From positions 990,321 to 1,054,320 of the forward strand of contig CAUJNA010001024.1 of the NCBI GenBank assembly GCA_963377175.1: DNA of 64,000 nucleotides, given 5' to 3'. Position numbers and translations under genes: made by a program. Shown one piece after another: positions 1 through 8,879 of the stretch. Each line of letters starts with the position of its first letter. The stretch's first letter is position 1. The notes under the pieces were generated by a model, which did no database searches, was not told the origin of the DNA, and worked only from the letters and a program-made list of their open reading frames with translations. Origin of the DNA: Effrenium voratum. Taxonomy: Eukaryota; Sar; Dinophyceae; Suessiales; Symbiodiniaceae.

Positions 1-2
1 TC

Positions 3-3000
3 CAAGCCTATGTTGTTTTGAGGAACTCTCAACTCGCACCCGAGGACAAGAAGCGCGTTCTCGTGGAGAGTGGAGCAGAGGCCGGCAATGTCCTTACCAT
101 GCCGAAGGTGAATGCGGCAGTTCGGATGTTGGGCACAAGTTTCTTTCAGGACTACACGGGCATCAAGAAGAGTCGCAACAAGACCTATGATCAGGCCACA
201 CTTCATCTAGAAGATGCCGGAGAAGATGAAGGGGAAGATGCAGATGCCTTTCAGATGGAGGGTCTCACAGAGGAAGACATTCAGGAGCAGTTGCGGTGTG
301 AAGGAGATGAAGATGCAATTCTGGTGGCTCAGTTTGAGGATGCGGCCACCGAGACCTTGCAAAATGATACCGAGCTCGCCGCACTGTTTTCCACATATCA
401 GGATGCCCGCAGACGTTTGGGGGACAAGGCCAAGTACCGTGGTTTTTGGGCTCCTCGCAAAGGCAAGGGCAAGTCCAAAGGCAAATGGACTTCCGGCAAG
501 GGACAAGGCAAGAAGACCTTGTCACAGCGCATCATGGAGTCCAACTGCAGGTTGTGTGGGCAGCGTGGTCACTGGAAACAAGAGTGCCCGAACAAGGGAC
601 AGCAGTCAGCCTCCAGTGGTCAGTATCCAGTGTCATTTGCCGCATCCGGAAGTGAACCCCAGCACAACACGTCGGAAGCCCTCATGCAGATTCCAGAGAT
701 CGCCCTGAACTTTCAGGACTCATCCATGTCAGATTTGTGTTCAAAGGAGGTCCATGAGGTTTTCACAGCATGTCACACCACAGTTTCCTGGCCCGCACGC
801 AGGAATCTTAGAGAAGTGATCCGCCGAAGAAGTGAAAAGCAGGAGCCACCGTTGATTCCAGCCACTTCCCAACACGCCTCCAACACTGAAGTGATGGAAA
901 CGTTGTTTGCGTCACATGGAACCAAAGGTGTTGTGGACCTCGGAGCCTCACAGAGCGTCATGGGAAGTCGGCAGGTGTCAGAGTTTTTGGATGGGTTGCC
1001 GAAGTTGGTACGCCAGAGTGTCCGAAAGTGTGCTTGCCGCATGGTGTTTCGTTTTGGAAATCAAAGCACCCTCACGAGCCACACCGCACTCATGGTACCA
1101 ATCAACAAGCAGGGGCTGTGTGTGAAAATTGCAGTTGTAGAAGGCGGCACACCATTTCTCATTTCGAATGCATTGCTGTGTTCACTGGGAGCTGTCATAG
1201 ACACAGGTCGGCAAGAAATCACATTCCAGAAACTTCAGAAAACAGTGACCGTGCATTTGTCCAGCCGAAATCTGTTTCTGCTTGATTTCAATGACATATT
1301 GCCAGATGACCTGAGTGACACGGCCCTTATCAGCCATAGCACAATAGATGCTGCACCGCCCGCTCCGTGTGAGCTGAAAGTCAGAGTGAGTGCAATCCAG
1401 ATTGAGCCTTTCCAGACCGTGAGCCCCTTGAGCAAATGTAGAGGTGAGTTGCCAAGTGATAATGCGAATCTGAATGATCAGTGTGCTCAAGCCAGTGTGC
1501 AGGGTGTCACCGACCACGAAGTGAAACGTCCGAGAGACACCAATGTCGCTAGCACTGGCCGACCGCCTCAAGAACCTTCAGAAGATGATCCAGGAAGAGA
1601 CACAGCCACCAGTCGAGACTCTCACGAGGGACGAACTGGAGCACGAGAAGATCGCATTTGGAGCGGCCAAGAAGGGACAGTCATTTGCCAAGGCATTCAG
1701 CGACCTGAAGTGGACCAGTTGGTTTGTGAGCCACTACGAGGGGTCCAGCAAGCGCGAGCACCAGACGTTCATCCAGTATGTGCATCTGAGGACGTTGGAG
1801 ATGGAGGAACAGCCCAGTCAGCTGAAGAGAATGGCAGTGGCATTGAAACAGAGTCCCAAGGATCAGATCACCAAGTGGGAGGAGGACGAGGACCAGTGGC
1901 AGATCCCGCAACAGGACCAGTCTCAGGGAAGCCAGACCGACTCGGATGTGCAGGCACTGCAGAGCCGGATGTGCAACATCGAGAAGGCCTTGCAGGAGGT
2001 GATCCAACACCTGCATCAGCGGGACCGGCTGAAGGGCACCGAGACGGACATGTGAGCGCATCCGAGAGTGTGCAAACAAGCCACATGCCACCAGACAATT
2101 TCAGACAGCATACGCCAACAGTCAGTGATCAACAGTGGCATGATGCGCTTCATACGGTTCCCCGGGAATGTTTGCACAGCATGCCAGTCGACAGGTCCCT
2201 CACTCCGGCCGGAAAGATTCGGACCTGGGTAAATCAATTCAACAAGGAATTAGAGGAAACCCGTCAGAGTGTTAAGGGATCGCCCATTAAGTACCAGATT
2301 GACGTTCTTGAAGTGTTTTGTAGCCACCAAAGCCAGATCACTCACCAGGTCAATCAATTGGGAGGCAGGGCAATCCGCATGCATCAAGGGAGTGCTGATC
2401 TGAGCACCACCTCCGGGCGTCGCACATTGTTTCAACACCTGGTGCAACGGAAGCCGAAGCATGTGTGGTTCAGTCCGGTGTGCAAGGCCTGGTGCAAATG
2501 GTCACAGTTCAATGCCAGCCGGTCGCTAGAAGCCTGGGAGCAAGCGTGCCAGAATCGTGCAGATGCGTGCTGGCAAATTGCCCTAGGAATCGTGCTGGCA
2601 GAACATCAGGTTCAGATGGGTGGACATTTGCATTGGGAGCAACCAGAGGGATCCAAGATGTTTGATTGCCCTGAGATGAAACCGGTGCACCAGAACACGA
2701 AGTCCTGCCGTTTTGACATGTGTCGTGTCGGTCAGCTTTGTGATCCGGAATCCGGAATGCCAATTCGAAAGCGAATGAACGTCCTGACCACAGATGATCG
2801 CATGTGGCAGATGCTTTCGAATCGGTTCTGTAACCGAGACCACTCACATCAGCAAGTCCAAGGAAGTGTGGTCACAGAGACTGGCAGGATGAATCGGTCC
2901 ACTTTCACTGAACAGTATCCACGGAAGTTCGCCCGTCAAATAGCAAAGTTGTTGATTCAGTCAGCATTGCCATCATCGGTCACTGTGGCAGATGCATTTC

Positions 3001-6000
3001 CCGTGCAGTCCGAGCGTCCGGCCAACAAGCGCCAATCCGAACCGGGGACGGGCACGGCCGTAAGTGAAGCCGTTAAAATCCTGAAGAAGCGGAGGATTCG
3101 CTTCAAGATCCGTCGTCCCCGGGAATATCCCGAGCCAGAGACTCCAGAGTCCAGCAAACGACCCAGAATTCAGGCAGATCCGAAGGAAATTTGGGAGCCG
3201 ATTTTTGAGTTGGCCCGTAGGAGTGCACCTCCAAGGGAAAGACAGGTGATTGAGCAAGGAGCCTTGTTTGATGCCGTGCAAAGTGCTTGGAATGATGCCC
3301 AACTAAAATACGTCATGGTGGGTAGAGGGGTCAGTAGACATCAACCACTTGCCAAGGAAAAGGACGTTGGAGCAGCACCGTACCGACGCATGGCCTTTGT
3401 TCACAGACGTTCTGGAAAGATTGAAGTGGAACCAAACTGGGAAAAATGGGAAAAATTGTTGACCAAGCAGATCTACCGTCCCATGCCACCGTCAAGCATT
3501 AGCATAATTGGGTATGGGAATGTCAGTGAAACAAAGCCGCCCGAGCCTCCACGGGAGCGAGATCCTGACCCGCAGGGCGAAGCCGAATTGCAGAGATTGG
3601 AATCGCAAGGCGTGACTGAGGACCTCACTCAACGAGAAATCATAGATTTGACTTCGAGTGATCATGGGCCGGCATTTTTGCAACTGCCACCCAAGCAGCG
3701 CAGGGCACTCATCAAGGTGCATGGAAACCTTGGTCACCCACATTGCCAGAAATTGCAAAATGTCCTCCGACAGCAGAATTGGCCGAGTGACATGGTCAAT
3801 GCCGTTGCGGACATGAAGTGTTCAACCTGCCAGGAGTTGCAGAGACCCAAGATTCAGAGGTCAGCGGCAGTCAAGGACGATTTAGATTTTGGTGACATTG
3901 TAGCCATGGATGGAATCAGTTGGAAGAACCAAGCAGGCCAAGAATTCAACTGTTACCACTTTGTAGATTACGCCACCAGTTATCAAACAGCCGTTGCCGT
4001 GCAGCATGAAAATTCGGAAGGTGCCATCAACGCCGTGCTGCAAGGGTGGATTCAGTGGGCTGGAGCGCCATACCACCTCCATGTTGATTCCGCAGGGGAA
4101 TTGAATTCAGACATGTTTGCCAGTTTCCTTCAAAGATTCAACATCAGAGGAACCACCATTGCGGCAGAAGGACATTGGCAAAACGCCAAGGCAGAAAGAC
4201 ATGGAGGCATTTTGCAGGAAATCCTCAACCGGATGGACCGTGATGTTGGCATCCCTGATTTCCATGAATTTCAGTGTGCGTTAGCCCAGGCTTGCATGGT
4301 AAAGAACCAGTGGACCAGGGTAAGAGGTTTTCCGCCCGAAGTGCTTGTGTTTGGGAAGCTGTCTCGGGTAGCCGCATCCGTCACATCAGATGTTGAAATT
4401 CCCGCGCATGCATTGGCAGAGTCCCAAACTCCGGAAGGAGTGCGATTCCGAAGAGAGTTGCAACGCCGTGAGGCGGCACGCCGCGCCTTTGTCCAACTTG
4501 ATAATGATCAAGCCATCCGGAGAGCACTTGTGAGTCGCCCACGACCCTTCCGAAGTGACTTCAAGCCAGGGGATTGGGTCATGGTATGGAAAACTAAGAA
4601 AGTCGGTGATGGGGCCTGGATAGGTCCCATGAAGGTTGTTCAACAAGAAGGCCAAGAAGTCACCTGGGTCACGATGTCGGGAAAGCTGTTCCGTGCACCA
4701 CCTGAACATGTGCGTCCCACATCCGCAGTTGAGTTTAGCAAGGTTGAACATCAAGGTCCAACTCAGCAGATCATTCCACCCGGAGTCGTGCAATTGCAGG
4801 ATTGGACGCGTGTGCCTGACACTTTGACCATACCTCGAACTCGGGCACCAGCAACTGGGGCTCCACCAGAAATCCCATCAGGATCCCATTCCCGGCCGGA
4901 TCAGAGTGCGCCGACCAGTGAGCACCCAGAACGAAATCCCGAAATAGAGCAACCCGATGTTGAACCCTCAGTGTCTAGGGCACCCTCGCAGACTGAAACA
5001 TCAGGCATTCCAGAGATAGGGGAAACCAGGGTACCAGATGGGGTAGAGGTTCCTGTGCCGGAGGATGACGCCAGTCTGTTTCAGAGCACAGAAGCATGGA
5101 AATGTGAAGTCTTTCTCACAGCCGCAGATCTGGATCGATGGGCACATCATGGGGAGGAGGAACACCTTGGTTTAGTGGTTTCCGCAGCCAAGCGCCAAAA
5201 GTCCGAAGTTAAACTGGCGGGTCTTCAGCCTGAGGAGCAGAAACTGTTTCAAGCAGCGAAACACCAGGAAGTTGCATCATGGCTGGACACCGGAACCGTG
5301 ACCAAGATCCTGCGACATCAATTGCCTGAAGAGAATATCCTGAGATGTCGATGGATTCTCACTTGGAAGGATGTTGATGCTGACAATACCAAGGTACCTC
5401 AGAAACCATCAAAGAAAGCTAAGGCCCGTTTGGTTGTGTTAGGATATGAGGACCCTGAGATTGAAAACATTCCAAGAGACAGCCCAACTCTCAGCAGACT
5501 TGGCAGAATGTTGCTGTTGCAGATGATTGCCAGCCGAGGGTGGAAACTCTCATCCTTCGATGTGAAAACTGCCTTTCTGAGAGGCAGCGCCAAGGATCAA
5601 CGATTGCTCGGTATGGAACCGCCCAGTGAAATGCGAGAGCAGATGAAACTACAGCCATCCGAAATTTGTCAACTCTTGAAGGGAGCTTATGGTAGAGTGG
5701 ACGCACCATATCTGTGGTATGAAGAATTCAGAAAGACTCTTCTGGGACTGAACTTTCAAGTGAGCCCATTTGACCCTTGTTTGTTTCTTCATGTTGATCC
5801 CAGAACCAACACTGTCCATGGAGCCATAGGTGTGCATGTAGATGACGGCCTTTGTGGTGGAGATGCTGTGTTTGATGATGCCATCCAGCAACTGGAAAAG
5901 ATATTCCCTTTTGGTGCCAAAAAGAGTGAAGTGTTCAAATTCACTGGGATTCAAATTCGCCAAGAGAGGTCAGGGAAGATTGTGCTTCAGCAGGAAGAGT

Positions 6001-6983
6001 ATGTGAAGGACATCGATCCAATTGTCCTTGCCCGTTCCAGACGGAACAATCCCGAGGAATCCGTGTCGGAATCTGAACGCCAGCAGTTCCGTGCCTTGAT
6101 TGGTAGCCTTCAGTATGCTGCCGTCAACACCCGCCCAGACTTGTCACACCGGTTGGGACTTATGCAAGGGAGGGTAAATCAGGCCCAGGTACAGGATTTA
6201 ATTGATGGCAACCGTTTGCTTCATGAAGCCAAAGCCAATTCGCAGGTAAGCATTCAGATTCAGCCCATTCCTTTTCAGGACGTGAGGTTCTTGACATTCT
6301 CAGATGCCTCTTTCATGTCAGCCAAGACCACGGACGCATATCAAGGGATGTTCATATTTGCAACCAACACTCAATTGGAAGTGAACCAGAGGAGTCCCGT
6401 TAATCCCATTTCATGGCATTCGAAGAAAATCCAAAAGGTTGTAACCTCCACGTTGGCAGCAGAAACCATGGCTTTAGCCCAAGCCCTTGACAACGTGTCG
6501 TGGATTAGACTGTTTTGGTCGTGGATGATATCACCGTCCGATGCCTGGAAACTCGGAGATCAGACCCTTCTGAAGCTTCCTCCAGCAATTGCAAGTGTCA
6601 CTTACTCTGAAGAAGAGGTACCTCCCATCCCGGTCTCAGCACAGGGCCTGACAGGAACCACCACTGCCACGGACTGCAAAAGCCTCTATGATTTGGTGAG
6701 CCGCACTGCACCACCCAATTGCCAAGAGTTTAGAGTACTTCTTCAGGCCCGTTTGATTAAGGAACAGTTGAAGTCGGGGATAACTCTGAGATGGGTGCCG
6801 AGTGGGGCACAGATTGCAGATGCTCTGACCAAAGCAATGGATCCCACCGCGATCCGCACATGCTTGCAGCTCGGCCGGTATGCCCTTCAGGATGAAGGTG
6901 AGATGCTGAAAACTCGAGCCAATGCGAAGGCCAGACTTGCTTGGCTTAAAGCCAATGGGGAGCCATCCTCTGAGGATGCGTAG
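3..6983 (+). CDS. copia gag-pol polyprotein (5' partial)
   Basis: Self-replication polyprotein of a copia element. The frame is open upstream of the TTG at 18, so that codon is not the true start and gag continues to the left. Domains, counted from 18: CCHC zinc knuckle CRLCGQRGHWKQEC at aa 177-190 (nt 546-587); aspartic protease VVDLGAS near nt 930, where Leu replaces the usual Thr/Ser after Asp; a methyltransferase-like insert near nt 2290-2700; integrase with an HHCC finger (nt 3720-3835), Asp in VAMDGISW, Asp in HVDSAGEL and Glu in NAKAERHGG (nt 3889-4208); reverse transcriptase with FDVKTAFL (nt 5559) and HVDDGLC, equivalent to YVDD (nt 5833); RNase H with SDASFMSAK, AAETMAL, TDCKSLYD and the C-terminal AQIADALTKAM (nt 6301-6845). 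All catalytic motifs look intact. The stretch encoded by nt 1543-2055 is Gly/Pro/Asp-rich and looks like the shadow of a second frame (separate entry). Confidence 0.92.
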   Translation, partial: QAYVVLRNSQLAPEDKKRVLVESGAEAGNVLTMPKVNAAVRMLGTSFFQDYTGIKKSRNKTYDQATLHLEDAGEDEGEDADAFQMEGLTEEDIQEQLRCEGDEDAILVAQFEDAATETLQNDTELAALFSTYQDARRRLGDKAKYRGFWAPRKGKGKSKGKWTSGKGQGKKTLSQRIMESNCRLCGQRGHWKQECPNKGQQSASSGQYPVSFAASGSEPQHNTSEALMQIPEIALNFQDSSMSDLCSKEVHEVFTACHTTVSWPARRNLREVIRRRSEKQEPPLIPATSQHASNTEVMETLFASHGTKGVVDLGASQSVMGSRQVSEFLDGLPKLVRQSVRKCACRMVFRFGNQSTLTSHTALMVPINKQGLCVKIAVVEGGTPFLISNALLCSLGAVIDTGRQEITFQKLQKTVTVHLSSRNLFLLDFNDILPDDLSDTALISHSTIDAAPPAPCELKVRVSAIQIEPFQTVSPLSKCRGELPSDNANLNDQCAQASVQGVTDHEVKRPRDTNVASTGRPPQEPSEDDPGRDTATSRDSHEGRTGAREDRIWSGQEGTVICQGIQRPEVDQLVCEPLRGVQQARAPDVHPVCASEDVGDGGTAQSAEENGSGIETESQGSDHQVGGGRGPVADPATGPVSGKPDRLGCAGTAEPDVQHREGLAGGDPTPASAGPAEGHRDGHVSASESVQTSHMPPDNFRQHTPTVSDQQWHDALHTVPRECLHSMPVDRSLTPAGKIRTWVNQFNKELEETRQSVKGSPIKYQIDVLEVFCSHQSQITHQVNQLGGRAIRMHQGSADLSTTSGRRTLFQHLVQRKPKHVWFSPVCKAWCKWSQFNASRSLEAWEQACQNRADACWQIALGIVLAEHQVQMGGHLHWEQPEGSKMFDCPEMKPVHQNTKSCRFDMCRVGQLCDPESGMPIRKRMNVLTTDDRMWQMLSNRFCNRDHSHQQVQGSVVTETGRMNRSTFTEQYPRKFARQIAKLLIQSALPSSVTVADAFPVQSERPANKRQSEPGTGTAVSEAVKILKKRRIRFKIRRPREYPEPETPESSKRPRIQADPKEIWEPIFELARRSAPPRERQVIEQGALFDAVQSAWNDAQLKYVMVGRGVSRHQPLAKEKDVGAAPYRRMAFVHRRSGKIEVEPNWEKWEKLLTKQIYRPMPPSSISIIGYGNVSETKPPEPPRERDPDPQGEAELQRLESQGVTEDLTQREIIDLTSSDHGPAFLQLPPKQRRALIKVHGNLGHPHCQKLQNVLRQQNWPSDMVNAVADMKCSTCQELQRPKIQRSAAVKDDLDFGDIVAMDGISWKNQAGQEFNCYHFVDYATSYQTAVAVQHENSEGAINAVLQGWIQWAGAPYHLHVDSAGELNSDMFASFLQRFNIRGTTIAAEGHWQNAKAERHGGILQEILNRMDRDVGIPDFHEFQCALAQACMVKNQWTRVRGFPPEVLVFGKLSRVAASVTSDVEIPAHALAESQTPEGVRFRRELQRREAARRAFVQLDNDQAIRRALVSRPRPFRSDFKPGDWVMVWKTKKVGDGAWIGPMKVVQQEGQEVTWVTMSGKLFRAPPEHVRPTSAVEFSKVEHQGPTQQIIPPGVVQLQDWTRVPDTLTIPRTRAPATGAPPEIPSGSHSRPDQSAPTSEHPERNPEIEQPDVEPSVSRAPSQTETSGIPEIGETRVPDGVEVPVPEDDASLFQSTEAWKCEVFLTAADLDRWAHHGEEEHLGLVVSAAKRQKSEVKLAGLQPEEQKLFQAAKHQEVASWLDTGTVTKILRHQLPEENILRCRWILTWKDVDADNTKVPQKPSKKAKARLVVLGYEDPEIENIPRDSPTLSRLGRMLLLQMIASRGWKLSSFDVKTAFLRGSAKDQRLLGMEPPSEMREQMKLQPSEICQLLKGAYGRVDAPYLWYEEFRKTLLGLNFQVSPFDPCLFLHVDPRTNTVHGAIGVHVDDGLCGGDAVFDDAIQQLEKIFPFGAKKSEVFKFTGIQIRQERSGKIVLQQEEYVKDIDPIVLARSRRNNPEESVSESERQQFRALIGSLQYAAVNTRPDLSHRLGLMQGRVNQAQVQDLIDGNRLLHEAKANSQVSIQIQPIPFQDVRFLTFSDASFMSAKTTDAYQGMFIFATNTQLEVNQRSPVNPISWHSKKIQKVVTSTLAAETMALAQALDNVSWIRLFWSWMISPSDAWKLGDQTLLKLPPAIASVTYSEEEVPPIPVSAQGLTGTTTATDCKSLYDLVSRTAPPNCQEFRVLLQARLIKEQLKSGITLRWVPSGAQIADALTKAMDPTAIRTCLQLGRYALQDEGEMLKTRANAKARLAWLKANGEPSSEDA
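1543..2055 (+). CDS. nested +1-frame ORF inside the copia polyprotein, 170 aa
   Basis: An ATG-started ORF lies wholly inside the polyprotein ORF in another frame and ends in TGA. Its product looks like a genuine folded protein: Lys/Glu-rich, with aromatic runs such as FSDLKWTSWFVSHYEGSS, then a hydrophobic-plus-charged segment, a Gln-rich linker and a C-terminal helix with regular leucines. The polyprotein read over the same bases is a low-complexity Gly/Pro/Ser/Asp/Arg mix. This frame is closed upstream by TGA at 1522-1524, so reaching it from the polyprotein needs a shift within 1525-1543, or internal initiation. The ATG context (CCA before ATG) is weak. Function unknown. It may be a copia accessory domain moved out of frame by paired indels, or true dual coding. 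Confidence 0.55.
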   Translation: MSLALADRLKNLQKMIQEETQPPVETLTRDELEHEKIAFGAAKKGQSFAKAFSDLKWTSWFVSHYEGSSKREHQTFIQYVHLRTLEMEEQPSQLKRMAVALKQSPKDQITKWEEDEDQWQIPQQDQSQGSQTDSDVQALQSRMCNIEKALQEVIQHLHQRDRLKGTETDM

Positions 6984-7191
6984 ATGCAAGATCGGGTTCA
7001 AGCGAACACTCATTTTTTGGGAGTGTCAATCGTGTGCCTTCGCTTGGAGATGTTCGTCAGCAGATTGCAGCCGATGTGAATCCGTTTGCCCAGGGGCTCA
7101 GGTTTAGGGGAAAGACCTTAGAGGGCGTGGCGCCACGGGGAAAAGGTCGCGGAGGAGCTCTCGGTAGGCGAGGTCGCCTGGGGATTTACAC

Positions 7192-7246
7192 TAAACCCCC
7201 AAAAAGTTAAACTTTTTGCAGGGGGGTCAAGAGCAACCAAGCTGGG
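7192..7246 (+). repeat. hairpin-bearing dispersed repeat, copy 1
   Basis: Contains CAAAAAGTTAAACTTTTTG, a near-perfect inverted repeat, followed by a G-rich run and AAGAGCAACCAAGC. Related copies lie at 7943-7998 and 11100-11152, so this is a small family rather than a chance palindrome. Confidence 0.5.
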
Positions 7247-7306
7247 TCCTACATTTCCGCCAGCGATTTTCAGCCAATCCTTGGGGCGCGCCCGGATTGA
7301 TTTCCA

Positions 7307-8303
7307 ATGGCACGGCGAGTGACCGGCCTGGCTTTGCTGGGGCTGCTTTTGTACTTGCCAGCGGCCTTTGTCTCCTCAAGCCTGTCGCAAGCACGGCAGT
7401 CCAAAGTCACGAGGAGATTCAAGCCCGCCATCAAAGTGGAGAAAATGTCCAAGGACTTGAGCTAAAGAACCACTTTTCAATTTTTGGGAGACACTAAACT
7501 AGAGGCAAGAGCAAAGTTGAACCTCCATTTTCTGTTTTTGTTTCTCCCCCAGGAGGCGGCAGACCAACAGCTGGGAGTCTCCTCCTGGCCGACCTGGGGC
7601 TGTGGCGTGTCCAAGTTCGACTGGGAGTACAGCGGCACGGAGACCGCGTACATCCTGGAAGGCGAGGTCACGGTGACGCCCACCGGGGACTGGGCGGAGC
7701 TGGAGGCGAGAAATCGTTTTATTGACCTCCTTGTATCTACCACTTTGGGGGTGAGTTTGATCATTGTAAAATACAGGAGCCAAAGAAAGCCCCAGTAGAT
7801 CATTGACATACCCCTTCGTTCTTTGCAAGCGCGATTGCTCTGTTGTGTGAGCCCAACCAAAGCGACCATGTTTGCTTTGTTGATTTTTTGCCAAGGGATG
7901 TTAGGACTTTAACTTTTTGCCAACTAATGGGTTTTCCACTAAGCAACTAAAAGGTGAACTTTTAGCAGGGGAGCAGAAAGCAACCGAGTTTCGACCTTTG
8001 CGTTTCCCTGATTCTTCAGTCAACGTTCCAAAGGGTCAACCTGTTCTGATCTGATTTCTGGGTTTTCCTGGTTCCAAAAGGTCAACCTGTTGTTTCCATG
8101 TCCGCTGGGCAAGGGGATGGCATGGGTCACGCGAGCCCCTAATATCCCTTGGAAAATGGACCGAAAGTCCGTATCGGGACATAGAAATATTGACGGCTCA
8201 GGGCGTGGACATCGCGGCTGGAGATTTGGCCACCTTTCCGGATGGGATGACCTGCATTTGGGACGTGAAGAAGCCGATCAACAAGCATTACAACTTCTCC
8301 TGA
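7307..8303 (+). CDS. DUF861-type cupin protein with plastid-like presequence, three exons
   Basis: Exons 7307-7453, 7553-7705 and 8202-8303 join in phase to 133 codons ending in TGA. Exon 1 starts at ATG with a hydrophobic signal peptide (MARRVTGLALLGLLLYLPAA), then an F-V-S-S motif and a basic Ser-rich stretch. This is the signal-plus-transit arrangement of dinoflagellate plastid-targeted proteins. Exons 2-3 give the cupin_3 barrel: SWPTWGCGVSKFDWEY, TAYILEGEVTVTP, then GVDIAAGDLATFPDG and CIWDVKKPINKHYNF. These match small cupins related to ureidoglycine aminohydrolase. The joins reproduce the usual family spacing. Intron 1 is GA-AG (99 bp) and intron 2 is GC-AG (496 bp). It is a single-domain cupin and the substrate is unknown. 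The barrel is certain; plastid targeting is inferred. Confidence 0.8.
7943..7998 (+). repeat. hairpin-bearing dispersed repeat, copy 2
   Basis: CTAAAAGGTGAACTTTTAGC is an imperfect inverted repeat followed by AGGGGAGCAGAAAGCAACCG. This is the same layout as the copy at 7192, here inside intron 2 of the cupin gene. Confidence 0.4.
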
Positions 8304-8879
8304 GCGAATGCCGAGAAGTTTCCTTGAACGGGGAAAGGCTCCGAGCCTTTGGAAGACCAACATCCAAGGATAGACAACTGGATTGGTCCAGAGACCCATT
8401 TTCGGCTGCAAGAATCCAGCCAAAGTTAGCGCAGAAATGATCTTCAGCCAGCGTGTGCTAAGTGTTCGCGCAGTGGTTTCAGGAATGCTCACTCAATGAT
8501 TGATTCAAGTTAGTGCCAAGATGAGGTCTGTGTTTTTGTTTGTGTGTGTGTGTTTTCAAAATGCGAGGAGTTTGTTCATGTGTTTATCTCACGGATGAGT
8601 GATTGACAAGAACGCGGTCCCTTCTCGACCGGATTCAATGACGGCATGCAATGTCTCGGAAACATGTCCAGGGAAACCAGTAACCCCTGAGTCCCCTGGG
8701 AAACCTGTGTCCACTCTTCTAAAACTCAGTTGTTCAGTGGCTCCCTTTTTCACTTTTTGTTGGGTGGCTGCCCCACTAAAATGGTCTTCCCAAAAAAGGG
8801 TTCCCTTTTTTTTCCAGGGTCACTGAACAACTGAGAAAGCCTTCCGTGTTGCTTTTTCTGCTGCGGTTGTCTGCCGAAG
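8304..8879. other. intergenic stretch after the cupin gene
   Basis: No convincing exon was found here. It holds the presumed 3' UTR of the cupin gene, a short TG run near 8545-8555 and a C/T-rich tract before the next exon. Nothing else was recognised. Confidence 0.4.

Larger units (their letters stand above)
1..7200 (+). mobile_element. Ty1/copia-type LTR retrotransposon, left end outside the window
   Basis: One long ORF carries gag zinc knuckle, protease, integrase, reverse transcriptase and RNase H in the order PR-INT-RT-RH, which defines Ty1/copia rather than Ty3/gypsy. The frame is open to the left edge, so the 5' LTR and the start of gag are outside. After the stop at 6983 a short run ending in GGGAG precedes TGTCAATCG at 7024. 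That could be the polypurine tract and the first bases of the 3' LTR. The LTR end cannot be set without the 5' copy, so the right limit is a guess. The intact 2.3-kb-codon frame suggests a young insertion. Confidence 0.85.
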
